Part shown: piece after piece, positions 1 through 10,752 of the stretch | How the letters are laid out: every line of letters starts with the position of its first letter | Numbering within the stretch: position 1 is the stretch's first letter | NCBI GenBank assembly: GCA_003313425.1 | Contig: NHZP01000036.1 | Span: 466,888-530,887 of the forward strand | Source of the DNA: Pseudopyrenochaeta lycopersici | Lineage: Eukaryota; Ascomycota; Dothideomycetes; Pleosporales; Pseudopyrenochaetaceae | Length of the DNA stretch: 64,000 nucleotides | Direction: 5' to 3' | Notes under the pieces: model-generated | Databases searched by the model: none | The model's input: only the letters and a program-made list of their open reading frames with translations | What the model was told of the DNA's origin: nothing | Position numbers and translations under genes: made by a program

Positions 1-11
1 TGGCCACACTG
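1..11. repeat. Possible hAT-MITE terminus at window edge
   Basis: The first 11 bases, TGGCCACACTG, equal the last 11 bases of the complete MITE at 42232-42422. They could be the end of another copy cut by the window edge. Eleven bases is weak evidence. Confidence 0.25.
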
Positions 12-72
12 GTCACTGAGGTAAGCTGTCCTATCTGAAACGGCACTGACTACAGCTACTGAGTATGTCTAG

Positions 73-240
73 GACCTGGTCCGCATCTCGGTCGGGACGG
101 AAGAAATTAACGACGTTATCGCGAACCTTAAGCAATCTTTCAATAAGACAGCTACTAAGCCTGACAAGGAGGGCGAACCGGCTAATGCTATTAGGGCCGT
201 TAGTACTGAGTTGTCTACTTTAATTTCTGTATTAACCTAA
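73..240 (+). pseudogene. Coding-like remnant, unidentified
   Basis: An open frame of 55 codons begins just after a TAG and ends in TAA at 238-240. It is hydrophilic, contains a segment reading DLVRISVGTEEI, and has no start codon. I do not recognise it. It may be the tail of a transposon polyprotein cut by the window edge. Confidence 0.25.
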
Positions 241-734
241 GCGTATGGCTAAAAGAATTAGCCCACAGCCCATTTGTAGATACCATTGTTTGACTCAATC
301 ACAGCCATAGTCTTCATGGATGCAGTGGCAACGGCGCCGAGTCGGTCCAATTATAATAAGTAGACATTAGCTCACAGCGAGTACAGAATTGACAAAAGTT
401 GCATTACCACCGATGAACAGTAGTGAACAGGTAATAGAACAAGGGTCGAATGTGGTGGAAAAGAGTTACAGGGATTGGTCAAGCATGTGACTTAAACGTC
501 GATACTTCAGTCTTGGCAATCATTGTATGTTCATGCGACGGCCACGACCGTATTGAGTTTAGTATTACCTTAAGCACCGAAGCTGTCCCGTACTACGCAT
601 GGACCAACACCACGACACGCCTTGATTTGTCATGTCTGCTCAAGCGTGGGATCCCGCTGGATATGTCAGCCGCAAGTACATAAACATCGCATATCCACAA
701 CTGTGGCCTAGAACCAAAAAGACCAACCATCTTG
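241..734. other. Intergenic, upstream of carboxylesterase
   Basis: No convincing gene or repeat is seen here. A 77-codon open frame at 450-683 has no features of a real protein. The interval should hold the promoter of the esterase at 735. Confidence 0.4.
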
Positions 735-2646
735 ATGAAATTGGCACCTATGCGTCGGAATTTTGCAGCTACGGCATTCTGCTTGCTAAGTGGACAAGCT
801 GCACTGGCAGCACCGCTCGTCAACGTACAGGATCTGGCAGTCGATCTGGGCTATGACGTCTACCAGGGTGCTTACAACTCAACCACACATCTCAATGTCT
901 GGAAAGGGTATGTCAAACTCAACACTACACGGCTAGGTCCGTTATGAAATGCTCGAGTATGCTGACCACTGCCCCATAGCATTCGCTACGCAGCACCCCC
1001 AAATGGTGATCTCCGCTGGCGAGCACCAGCAGCTCCAATTGTTTCTCGGAATGGCACAGTGGACGCTACCGACTTTGCACCAGGATGTCCCCCAGCAGCT
1101 CCTGCGCCCTTTCCGGCCATCCCGGTACCATCTGGTAGTGAAGACTGTCTGTTTCTCAACGTGTATACACCCAAGTACAAGGAGAGAACTAAGCTTCCAG
1201 TGCTCGTTTGGGTCCATGGCGGTGGATATGGTTTCGGCAATGGGCAGCAGGACATGAGTGAGATCATCAATGCGAATGGTAACAGTTTTGTTGCTGTCTC
1301 TATCCAATATAGAGTAAGTCTCTTCTCTTGATGCAAATCTCATCGACTGACTCCGTTAAAGCTCGGTGCATTCGGATTCCTCTCGTCGGCTGAAGTTGAG
1401 CAGAATGGTGTTGTTAACGCCGGTATTCTCGACATGGCTTTTGCCCTGCAGTGGGTGCAAGATCACATTGGTCAATTCGGAGGTGATAAGTCACGAGTTA
1501 CCATTTCTGGTCAAAGTGCTGGTGGCGGTGGTGCGATGCTACTTAGTATCGCGAAGAATGGCACCTTGGGTACTTCATTGTTCAGTAACGTAGGTCGTCC
1601 ATCTGATCACGCCGAGATCCTTGTTAACACTGTATCAGATCGTGGCTGCTTCGCCCTATCTCCCACCACAGTACGAATTCAATGCTTCAATCCCAACACG
1701 ACAGTATGAGAGCTTTGTCTCTCGTGCTGGCTGTGCCAACTCGACCGACACGCTCTCCTGTCTGCGCAGCAAGGATTCTCTCACACTGCAAATCGCAAAC
1801 TCAGACGTAAACGCTGCCAACTTCCACGGTCATTGGGCGTTCGCTCCCGTGACAGAGCCAGACACTGGCTTCATTCGCACCCATCCGAGCGAGTCCCTGA
1901 CAGCCAAACGCGTCAATGGCGAGCACATCCTCGTCGGCAACAATGCAAATGAAGGTCCCCTCTTGGTCCCCACAATCAATAGCACCGATGCTCTTCAAAC
2001 CTGGCTGCAAAGTGCCTTCCCTTCACTTGCCTCGGCCGAATTCGAAGCCATCCTCGCCGCATATCCGGCTTCAAACCTGACAACCAACGATACATTCGCA
2101 ACCACAGGCCTCGGCCCAGTGACAGCCGTCGACGTCAGCTCATTCGCCTCGGGCGTACAACAGCGCGCACACAACATCTACGCCGAAGCGACCTTTGTGT
2201 GTCCGTCGTACTGGCTCAGTGACGCCTTCACAACACAAAACCGCACCGCATTCCACTACCAGTACTCTGTGCCCGGCGCGCTGCACGGTAGCGATGTGAC
2301 CGCATACTTTGGCCCTGCGACGCCCAGCCAGCCACGTCACTTCACTACCGTCTTCAGACAGATCTGGGGCGGCTTCGTCACGAGGGCGAACCCGACTACT
2401 GCGGAGGGTCTGGGCAACCTCACGTGGCCAGCATGGGCACAGGACGGACACAGCAGGATGCTCAATCTTAATACGACAGGCGGTGTGCCCTACTCCGCTC
2501 TACAGTTGACGGGGACTAATCTTACGGAGTATACGGAGCCGGGTGTGCAGAATAATTTCAGCATTGCTGATGCGCTGACGTGGGAAGGGGATAGGGGTGC
2601 GAGATGTGAGCTTTGGAGGCGTATTGCTAGCAAAGTGCCTGTCTAG
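735..2646 (+). CDS. Secreted type-B carboxylesterase, four exons
   Basis: This encodes a carboxylesterase/lipase of the alpha/beta-hydrolase type-B family, predicted to hydrolyse carboxylic esters outside the cell. I infer exons 735-907, 980-1313, 1362-1589 and 1639-2646. All three introns start GT, end AG and preserve frame, giving 580 aa. The ATG at 735 is followed by a signal peptide (MKLAPMRRNFAATAFCLLSG onward, cleavage near ALAA). Family landmarks are RYAAPPNGDLRWRAP after intron 1, SEDCLFLNVYTP, the oxyanion-hole stretch VWVHGGGY, the nucleophile elbow GQSAGGG, an acidic triad residue in NNANEGPL, and the triad His in GALHGSD. Several N-glycosylation sequons (NTT, NLT, NFS) fit secretion. 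The reading frame is clean. Substrate cannot be deduced. Confidence 0.9.
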
Positions 2647-2850
2647 GTTGTATGTCAAGCAGCATGCCCTGGGAAGGCATATTCGGGTTGTCGTTTACAG
2701 GCGTGAGATAGGGCGCAAGGTATTCATTACATGATAACGTACATCCTGAGGACTTGCCACGTTATGGCGATCGAGGACTGAAACACCACGTATTGTGCAT
2801 CTATAGTCTATAGTCACAGTTGCGGTCAGTGATGGATAGCCACGCTCTGA
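2647..2850. other. Intergenic, nothing recognised
   Basis: A short 3' flank of the esterase with no open frame or repeat of note. Confidence 0.4.
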
Positions 2851-2945
2851 CACTGAAACTGAAGTGGGTTTCAGTTTCATGAAACGCGCAGAGGCCGAGT
2901 TCCAGTTTCATATGGAACAGTTTCATTGTTTCAGTACAATATACA
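2851..2945. repeat. Terminal/subterminal repeats of hAT remnant
   Basis: The motif CAGTTTCAT occurs at 2872, 2903 and 2919, and the reverse orientation (TGAAACTG) starts near 2853. Clusters of short repeats like this are typical of hAT subterminal regions. They lie just 3' of the degraded hAT gene at 3037-4149, so this is probably its 3' end. No 8-bp target duplication can be tested because the other end is lost. Confidence 0.4.
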
Positions 2946-3036
2946 ACTCAGGCAAGTTAGATGACTTCATGGTGCTGAACCCCCAGCTATACATTATACA
3001 TCTAGTTCCTACTACTAGTACAAAGCCCTGATCTCC

Positions 3037-4149
3037 CTAAACCGTGCTATTCGCCAATGGGTCGTCTTCGTTATCACTATCTACGTTCTTTTCCCTCTCT
3101 ATGTCTTCTTGAAGTATTCTCACAGCCGCGTCAATATCCTCCGCATTCCTAAACACACCAGCAAGTAACGGCCTAGCTTTTCCCTTTAGAATACATACCC
3201 AGTTCTTAACACACTCACATATCTCCACCATTTTAGCAGACATTCTAGTTCTATCCCATGTCACCTGGCGCCTTGCACCTAAGATACGTTCTGCTTCGGT
3301 AGACATAGGTGGGATAGAGAATATATCAGTAGCCATACGAGAGAGCAGAGGGAAGTTAGCTTGCTGTGTTGGTTCAAGCCATCATTGTAGTGCAGTTCGG
3401 TAGCCAATCCCGAGCTGGGAGCCCTGCGAAATATCGTCAGATCCGGAACTCAGAGAGCTGTGTATTATTTACATTAATAAAGCAGTCAAATTCATCCTTA
3501 ACATCACTCGCTGTGCTGTACACTTTCCGCCTCCAGTGATCAAACTTATCAAGCCCTTCGTTTTTCTCTTGCTGTACATCTGGGAGCTGGTAGTTCTTGT
3601 ACCTGTAGCCCAAACCCTCCTCACTGCCTTTACTGCATTGCTAACCCAGGCTGTATTTCTCTTCCATTGCTCGCTAAGGTAGGTCTTTCGGAGGGCTGGA
3701 TGGAGGAGAATAGCGGCAACGTAGACTGGGGCTTGTTCTGTAAGCTGGTAATACTTCTCGAACTTCAGCCAAGCAACGTGGAAGCGCGCGTAGAAGTGCG
3801 GATCACTAGAAGCCCGGTCTTTAGTCAATGTAAAGTGTTCGTGGAGGAAATCCATATGGGAGAGAACTTCATCGAGTGTATTCTCTCGGCCCTGGCGTAT
3901 CGAGATCTGGTAGAATACTTGTACGAATGCATGTATATCCCTGAGCTCGTTCCAGTCGTTATAGTCGAACGCGTCTTTCTCAATTTTGGCGTGATTCTAT
4001 TGAATCCAATCCATGAACTTTGCCCGCCTCTCAATAGCCACGTCAATGAGGCGAAACCATGAGTTCCAACGTGTATCATTGTCCCTTGGCAATACCCTGC
4101 CGACCTTTGCCTTGAAGTCGTTGTAGATATTAGTCGAGCTCCTTGAATA
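3037..4149 (-). pseudogene. Decayed hAT transposase, C-terminal half
   Basis: The minus strand encodes pieces of a hAT transposase in shifting frames. At its 5' side is the hallmark DNDTRWNSWFRLIDVAIERR (about 4110-4020). It continues with a frame containing QAPVYVAAILLHPALRKTYL (3855-3469) and ends with the dimerization region PPMSTEAERILGARRQVTWD (3336-3037). Stops and frameshifts separate the parts. The canonical CER-F block of the dimerization domain is degraded to AERILG. The gene is cut at 4149 by the pogo-like element starting at 4150. It is non-functional. Confidence 0.8.
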
Positions 4150-5835
4150 ACGTCAACCACAAGCCAGCTGACACCACAAGCGAGCTGACACCTACTGCCA
4201 AGAAAACGCGTCTCCTTCATCAACACCAACATGCCGCAACCAAAAAAGAAGAGAGAGCTTGCTGATGAGGGGAGGCTTTTACTAGCGATCGAAGCAATGA
4301 ATCAGAATCAAATTCAGTACAATAAGCAAGCCGCAGAAGCGTTCAGTGTGCCCAGAAGCACGCTGATTACGCGACGCGCTGGTGTCACTTCTCGATTCGA
4401 TACAGAGGCTAATTCGAAAAAGATTTCTAAAAATGAGGAGATCGTGGTTATTCAGTACATCCTTGATCTCAATTCAAGAGGATTCCCCCCATAACTGGCG
4501 TACGTGAGAGATATGGCTAATCAGCTGCTTGCTGAGCGTGATGGTGGCAGTGTAGGGATCAATTGGCCGGCGAACCTTGTACGACGTACTCCTGAGCTAA
4601 AAACGAGTTTTACACGAAAATACGATTATAAGAGAGCTATGTGTGAGGATCCTACTATAATCACGGCGTGGTTTGAGCTTGTTACTCGTGTACGAGCTTG
4701 GTATGGTATTACGGATGACGACACGTACAATTTCGACGAAGCAGGCTTCCGCCTAGGGGAAGCAGCAACAGTTAAAGTTGCCACAGGGTCAGGGAGTAGG
4801 AATCGAGCAAAGAAGCTTCAGCCAGGTACCCGTGAATGGGCAACAGGGATTCATGGAATCAACGCACAGGGATGGGCTATTCCACCGTTTATTATTCTGA
4901 AAGCAAAGCATCATAAAAGCGAGTGGTACGAAGGGATCCCTCATACAACAGCTGTTGCCGTTAGCGACAAAGGATAGACGACGAATGAGCGTGGGTTAGA
5001 TTAGATTGAACATTTCGACAAGCATACGAAAGAGCGTATTCGAGGTGACTATCGTATGCTCATCCTAGATGGCCACGAGAGTCATAAATCTCACGAATTT
5101 CGACTACGGTGCAAGCACAAGAAGATCCTTCCTGTCTGCATGCCTGCTCATTCGTCACATCTATTACAGCCTCTAGATGTCGGCTGCCACGGCCCCCTAA
5201 AACGAGCATTCGGTAAGGCAATTCAGAAGTACATGCAAGATGGGGTAAAAGCGATTGCGAAAGTACACTTTCTACAAGTCTATCACGCAGCTTTTACGAC
5301 ATCAATGAACGAGCAAAACGTTCGCTCAAGCTTCTCTTGCGCAGGCCTAGTTCCGTACGATCCTAGTGCTGTGCTAGATAAGCTCGAATTAATGCATACA
5401 CCCCCTCCCGGCCCACAGGGCCCTTTGCAGAGCCCTACCCATTGGCAGCCAAAAACACCATGTAACGCGATCGAGCTTACCCAGCAATCTACTCTAATTC
5501 GAGAGAGGATTCGACGACACCAGGGCAGCTCACCAACTCCTATTATTGAGCTCGTTAATCAGCTTGAAAAAGGTGCTGAGCTGATTGCGCATATGGGCGT
5601 TCTAATGAAGGGACAGTGCAGCGCGCTCCGAGAGGCAAACGGAGAATTAGAAAAGCTAAAAAAACGAAAACGACGCCGAATCCAGCAAGGGGATGTATTA
5701 ACGGTTGAAGAGGGCCAGTCCCTGGCTACTCAAAACGAGGTTGATAAGCAAATACAGGGCGATGAGGGCGAAAGTAGGAAGCGGGCTCGAGCTATTGCCA
5801 GAGTTCGTAACAATCAAACTATTTGGGAAACTTGA
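4150..5835 (+). mobile_element. Pogo-like DNA transposon, 3' end lost
   Basis: The left end follows a TA at 4148-4149, in the middle of the hAT gene, consistent with Tc1/mariner-type TA insertion. It opens ACGTCAACCACAAGCC and carries two 17-bp tandem units (4159-4175 and 4176-4192, ACAAGCSAGCTGACACC). The intact pogo element at 36667 has the same arrangement of two 17-bp subterminal units. No matching inverted end was found after the transposase gene, so the right end is lost or too diverged. Confidence 0.7.
4231..5835 (+). pseudogene. Pogo-like DDE transposase, three nonsense codons
   Basis: One continuous reading frame encodes a pogo/Fot1-type transposase (HTH-psq, CENP-B-type HTH, DDE_1). 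It is broken by stops at 4492-4494 (TAA), 4975-4977 (TAG) and 5005-5007 (TAG). Recognisable blocks are the N-terminal helix-turn-helix (FSVPRSTLITRR), the first catalytic Asp in YNFDEAGFR, the second in LILDGHESHKSH, and PAHSSHLLQPLDVGC with the third. A basic coiled C-terminus (LKKRKRRRIQQGDVL) follows. The two TAG stops sit where relatives have Trp (SDNGWTNN and QWLEHF in the copy at 17955-19580), and the TAA can derive from CAA. All three fit C-to-T or G-to-A transitions as made by RIP. Unlike the other copies it lacks a C-terminal zinc knuckle. Confidence 0.88.
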
Positions 5836-6273
5836 TTATTCAACTTAGTGCCAAGCCAATTCAATCAACTTAAGTTTGCCCATACAATTCTACTAATTAA
5901 CTTAAGTTTAGATAGAAAACTTAATTAGGAAACTTAAATAACTTCAGAGCCCGTGCATATTATCTGTATACGGTAATATGTGAACCTAGGGATTAATATT
6001 GTTATACAATTTTTGGTGTTACGGTTGGCAGTAGGCCTATTCTTAGTCATCCTACGCGTCTAAGTAACGCGTTTCTGTTTAGAATACCGCGCCTATTACT
6101 GTTCTACGCCTATTACTATTCTACGCCTATTACTGTTCTACGCCTATTACGACGTCTATATTCCTACGCCTTAGTGTTATTATTTTTATAGTCCTCGTTA
6201 TCGTCGCTGCTGTTACCTACTACCTATTATGCCCGCTAAAAAAGGGCACTAAGCGCGCTGTAGGCTCTGCTAA
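5836..6273. other. AT-rich decayed DNA, no gene
   Basis: This is AT-rich sequence with short repeats such as AACTTAAGTTT and a tandem array listed separately. It is probably mutated transposon DNA. No coding frame is supported. Confidence 0.4.
6091..6151. repeat. 17-bp tandem repeat, about 3.6 copies
   Basis: The unit GCCTATTACTGTTCTAC repeats from 6091, 6108 and 6125, with a partial fourth copy from 6142. One copy carries ACTATT instead of ACTGTT. It is probably a minisatellite inside decayed transposon DNA. Confidence 0.75.
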
Positions 6274-6443
6274 TGTCAGATACAAGCGAGGGTACGCGAT
6301 ACTGTATTGTAGTACAAAGCTCGGGTGTAACCACTTGGCACACACTCTCCATAAAAGGAGAAAATAGAGAACACAGAATAGATCAACGACGTTCATCATC
6401 AAAATTCATCAAAGATAAAGCTAAATAGTCCTTGAATCTGACA
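6274..6443 (+). repeat. Solo Copia LTR
   Basis: This 170-bp sequence begins TGTCAG and ends CTGACA like the LTRs of the Copia element at 31431-36658. Its last ~90 bp match those LTRs closely (for example TTCATCATCAAAATTCATCA and AATAGTCCTTGAATCTGACA). The first half differs. Flanking pentamers (GCTAA and CCTAG) do not match, so no target duplication is visible. It is probably an old solo LTR left by LTR-LTR recombination. Confidence 0.75.
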
Positions 6444-7378
6444 CCTAGACAGTAGGTAAGCAGAACAGCGTAAAGTAGAGTTTTAAGATAAGAAACGTAG
6501 AAGTAAGTAGTTAGCGAATCTAGTAATGTTAGCTTAGCCGCTTAGCTGCCTGCATTCCTACCTTAGCGAGAGGAGAAGGGGGGGTTAAAAGGCTAGACTA
6601 CAACGTGCAGCAGCTAGAATCCGCAGGATCTCCTATGTAGATTTTCTACGTATAAGGCATGAATTAAAGACAGCGCTATGCCGCGCAGTTGCAGGAGGTT
6701 AAGTTAAGAGATAGGAGGTTTAGCACGGCAGCAGAGGTTAGTGAGTCAAAGATGGACCTAAAGGGGTAAGTGCAGGGGTAGTAGCGGAATCGGATCCGGG
6801 ACTAGGACGAAAGAGGCAAGAAAAATCCGGGTTGGAACGTCAACCTGTCGGTTCGCTGCCATGTAGGTCCCGGAATAGTCGAGGGCTTGTTTTCAACCTT
6901 AACTGGCAGCCATGGCTTGCTATTTATGCTACTGCGCTAAATACCTCGGTTCAGACTGGTGGGGACCAATCCTTAAGTTATCTGCTGATTTTAGTGCCTG
7001 ATTTGGTTATGGGGATGGTCTCAGACAATTACTGGTGAACCATCTTATTGTGCAACTACGGTAATATGACCTAAGAACTTTATTTTCGTTGGAGAAGCCG
7101 AAGACTCTCTGGATTACTCACCAGGTCGAGCTTTCCAGGAGCGTTGGGCACGCTGGCGTAATGTTCATTTGTTGAATAGAGCTTGGTGTTTACTGATCAT
7201 CCCGAGGGTTGATCTCAAAAGCAGTTCCGCACAACTTCATCCTCGGCAAAATGCTTAGACTTTCTTATCTCCGTACCGTTCCGCCCTGCTAGATTTTTTG
7301 TCTGCTCCTTGCGATTACTCAGGAAAAGCACCATAACCTACATTACCCATTAAATTGACGCCATCGACTTGCGTTGCA
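6444..7378. other. Decayed repeats and upstream region, no gene
   Basis: The first ~400 bp is probably transposon-derived, including short coding-like fragments with many stops near 6590-6720. From about 7050 the sequence looks like the promoter side of the reductase at 7379. No start codon with a sustained frame is seen. Confidence 0.4.
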
Positions 7379-8465
7379 ATGGCCTCCAAAATTCTTCTCC
7401 TAACGGGCGTCTCAGGATTTGTTGGTATTCAAGTTCTCAAGTCTTTTACCTTAGCAGGGTATTTCGTTCGAGGTGCTGTCCGGAGCCAGAAGTCAGCAGC
7501 CCAAGTCCATACCGCGGCGAATAAGCTCGGAGTGCCTGGTTCACAGTACGAGTTGGTAATTGTCCCTAATATTACCACACCGGGAGCATTTGATAACCAT
7601 CTAGACGGTGTCGACGGCATAATCCATGTGGCTTCACCTTTCTATCACAGCGTCAAAAATTTCGACGATGTGTACCTTCCTGCCGTCCACGGTACTCTTG
7701 AAATTCTAAAGAGTGCTGCGAAAAGGACAGATGGTAGAATCAAGCGTGTAGTCATAACGTCGTCGTTTGCAGCCGTTCAAGACTTTTTAAGGGCTCACGA
7801 CCGGGGTACGTCTACACCGAGAAAGATTGGAACCCGATCACCAAGGAGCGCGCACTCAAGGCCAGGCCGCTTCAATACGCGTAAGTTCAAGCCAACAGTA
7901 CAACTTTGTCCGGTGTGAGGCTCATTGAACTTATAGCGCTTCCAAGAAACTTGCCGAACTTGCTGCATGGGACTTTGTCGATGCTAAGAAGCCAAATTTC
8001 AGCCTCGCAACCCTAACTCCCCCCATGATCTATGGTCCAGTCGGCCAGACAAACTTCACTGCAGACTTGAATCAGTCGGCGGTCGAAATCTGGAATCTGA
8101 TGACAGGTCACGTCAAAGACGTTCCGCCAACCCCCCTGCCTGCATATTGCGACGTTCGAGATGTCGCCGAGGCACATCTCAAAGCATTTGAGCACCCAAC
8201 TGGAGGTCGCTTTCTTCCTGTCGGCGGAACTTTCCTTTTCCAGGATGTCTGTGCTATTTTGAAGGAAGTAGCCCCAGAATGGGCCAAAACCGTGCCGGAA
8301 CCAGCGAGCAAACCGCGAGATGAACATTTTGAAGTGGACAATTCTTGGACAAGAAAGGAGCTCAAGATGAACTTTAGAGGGTTAAGGGAGACGATTGTAG
8401 ATATGGTACAGTCGTTTAGAGCTATGCAGGTAATAACCTATTATTCTAACGTAGGCTTACATTAA
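7379..8465 (+). pseudogene. NAD(P)-dependent ketoreductase (extended SDR), frameshifted
   Basis: This resembles aldehyde/ketone reductases of the extended SDR family (dihydroflavonol-4-reductase or Gre2-like), which reduce carbonyls with NADPH. The ATG at 7379 gives MASKILLLTGVSGFVGIQVL with the N-terminal dinucleotide motif TGxxGFxG, then VDGIIHVASPF and VVITSSFAA. After AAVQDF the frame breaks in a run of five T at 7784-7788. One more T would restore a frame reading GYVYTEKDWNPITKERAL up to the intron. An intron at 7881-7936 then joins to give the active-site YAASK (YxxxK) and LATLTPPMIYGPV. A small last intron (8430-8476) with stop at 8494 is an alternative to the stop at 8465. Either this is a young pseudogene or the T run is miscounted in the assembly. 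Confidence 0.75.
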
Positions 8466-8494
8466 CTTTATAACAGACGAAAGTAAAACTCTAA

Positions 8495-9187
8495 GAGTAT
8501 ATTGTCAGAGCGGCACAGCAGGCGGAATTACGGGCAAGTAATATTGGGTGCCACTCAGCCTCGGCGCTAGCGGCGCCGACGATCACGTGATTCAACATCA
8601 CGTCTCCCCCGTTGGCTTTCATCTTTATCCGGAGGAATGAGCTTCTATCACACCTTGGCTCATCTTATTGTTATCTCATCTCTCTAGAAATTTCCCTTTC
8701 GACTCTAGTCGGCAATCATTCTTGTGCATTTTCAAATAGCATTTGCTAGGGTCAGACCTTAGGAGTGGCCTTCTCGGGTTTCCACAGGATTTGGTTAGCT
8801 TCCATTGGAGCTGGGTTACTTAGTTCAAGTACCGAGGCTGCCACACGCCTCTGTCTCTTTCTCGAGCGAAAATACGCTAGGTCTTCTTTGTGGTGGGAGC
8901 CAAAATCGTGATGCTGCGTGATAGTACTATGCTAAGCCCGTTACAACCATCTTACAAGCGGAGGTTTATTAGTTACAAGGACAATACGCCGAAGCCGAGG
9001 TCGCACGGAGCGAGCAGGTGCGGGGACACTGCCTTTGTATGATTTAAGACCGCCTCTAGATCCCCTTCTTCTCTAAACTTTAAGCGCGTCAATCTTCCAT
9101 TCTAAGGTTGTCAACTAGGGGCACTGAGCTACACGCAAACCATTTAGCACAGGTTACTCCCTACTCTCGTTGCACCACAGTGAAATT
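8495..9187. other. Intergenic, nothing recognised
   Basis: No gene or repeat is supported between the ketoreductase and the serine hydrolase. A GC-rich patch lies at 8560-8610. Confidence 0.4.
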
Positions 9188-10405
9188 ATGTCTCCATCTC
9201 GCACCGCCAATGTCAACTCATTTTGGCTCCGATATCTCTTCCGCAAGCTTTTCAAGCCGACGAAGCCAGCTTCGCTCGCCGAGACTGGAATGTTTACCGG
9301 GGCCCCACAGCATGAATACCTCTGCCAAACCGACCACCTCGCCCCAGTGAGCCGGATGCCCGTCTCATCAACCCCATACGTCTGGCCAGTCGGGCCAAGT
9401 GTTTCGATCCCCGCTTCTTACGTCTTCGAAGGCGCAACCAAGTCGACTGAGGACTTCCTCACAGATATTGATACTAGCGCTCTGCTTGTACTCGTCGATG
9501 GCCAGGTACGGTATGAGCGCTACCTCCTCACCGGCGGACCAAAGGTCAAGTGGCTTTCTGCGTCGGTCGCAAAGAGTTTCGTTTCCTGCCTCGTCGGCAT
9601 CGCCGTTGACGAGGGCTATATCACGAGTATCGAAGATCCGATCAGCAAGTACGTCCCAGTCCAGCTAAACTCCGCCTACGATAGGGTCACAATCAAAAAT
9701 GTGCTCCACATGTCGTCCGGAGCCCGGTGGAGCGAAAACTACAACGATCCGAACTCGGATATTATCCAGCTCATGCGAGCGACCTTTGGCAAAGGAGACG
9801 GGCTTGACGGTTTCATCACACGTATGGTGAAGGAGAGCGCACCTGATGTGGTCTGCCGCTACAGCTCTGGTGAGACCCAGGTGCTCGGTGCGCTCGTCGC
9901 GCACGCCACTAAGCGCAGCCTCACCGAATATATGAACGAGAAGCTCGTCCAGCCGCTCGGTTTCGAGTCTTCGAGCTTCTGGATCACCGATATGCTTGGT
10001 ACTGAGATGTCCTATGCGGGACTTAATCTAACTGCTCGGGACTATGCGAAGCTCGGGGAGCTCTACAGGAGTGGCGGCCTGTGGCAGGGTAAGCGAATCA
10101 TTAACGAGAATTGGGTGCGCGCGTCCACAACAATCGATTCGCCAATCCGCGAGGCCGGAAAACCGATTGTCGGTGGCCACAAGTTTGGTCTCGGCTACGG
10201 CTACCAGTGGTGGATTCCTGCAGGGCACATGGGGGACTACTGCGCGATCGGCGTGTTGAACCAGCTTGTTTACGTCAACCCGGAGAAGAAGGCGACCATC
10301 GTCAAGCTCTCCGCAAATCGTAAGTACGGTACCTCTGAACACGAGCATACGAATCAAGACATCGAAAATGTTGAGCTTCTGCGCGCCATCGCTGCCAGCA
10401 TTTGA
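9188..10405 (+). CDS. Class C beta-lactamase-fold serine hydrolase
   Basis: This 405-aa intronless protein belongs to the serine beta-lactamase-like family and is closest in pattern to 6-aminohexanoate-dimer hydrolase (NylB) type enzymes, which hydrolyse amide or ester bonds. The nucleophile motif SxxK is SVAK at residues 126-129. The Tyr motif is YSSGE at 225-229. HMSSGARW near 174-181 is a family landmark. The start was chosen as the first ATG. No clear signal peptide is visible; residues 11-25 are only moderately hydrophobic and basic, so a cytosolic location or membrane anchor is possible. Substrate is not predictable. GC content is higher than in the flanking transposon DNA. Lack of introns and similarity to a mainly bacterial family would fit old transfer but do not prove it. 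Confidence 0.88.
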   Translation: MSPSRTANVNSFWLRYLFRKLFKPTKPASLAETGMFTGAPQHEYLCQTDHLAPVSRMPVSSTPYVWPVGPSVSIPASYVFEGATKSTEDFLTDIDTSALLVLVDGQVRYERYLLTGGPKVKWLSASVAKSFVSCLVGIAVDEGYITSIEDPISKYVPVQLNSAYDRVTIKNVLHMSSGARWSENYNDPNSDIIQLMRATFGKGDGLDGFITRMVKESAPDVVCRYSSGETQVLGALVAHATKRSLTEYMNEKLVQPLGFESSSFWITDMLGTEMSYAGLNLTARDYAKLGELYRSGGLWQGKRIINENWVRASTTIDSPIREAGKPIVGGHKFGLGYGYQWWIPAGHMGDYCAIGVLNQLVYVNPEKKATIVKLSANRKYGTSEHEHTNQDIENVELLRAIAASI

Positions 10406-10651
10406 CACCGAAATGGCTGCTATCGCGGATTTGACGAGGAGGATTCTAAGTGATTCCATCACGAAGTTCTAGAGGATTTTATCCGAAACGGGGCCAACAC
10501 TCTTAAGGACCGGGACCGACTCTGTCCTTTTCTCCTTCCTTTCCTCAAGATTGTTGTAAACAGCATGTTGGCCTAGTATAATTGAATCAATTCTGCTACA
10601 GCCCTTCACACTTAAGCCTTTTGTCGCGGAGTAAAATTACCTCAAATACTA
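10406..10651. other. Intergenic, 3' flank of hydrolase
   Basis: Nothing recognised apart from a possible pogo-type left end starting at 10652. Confidence 0.35.
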
Positions 10652-10752
10652 ACGTGGATTACCAGTCATCCGCGTGCCCCACCAAAATCGATGCCCCTCA
10701 GCGCGCTCAACCAACAATAGCCTCTCCACAATATCTTAAAATCTCTTTAACA

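Noticed and set aside
6091..6151. CRISPR-like repeat array
   Set aside because: Units are contiguous 17-mers without spacers, in fungal DNA; a simple tandem repeat.
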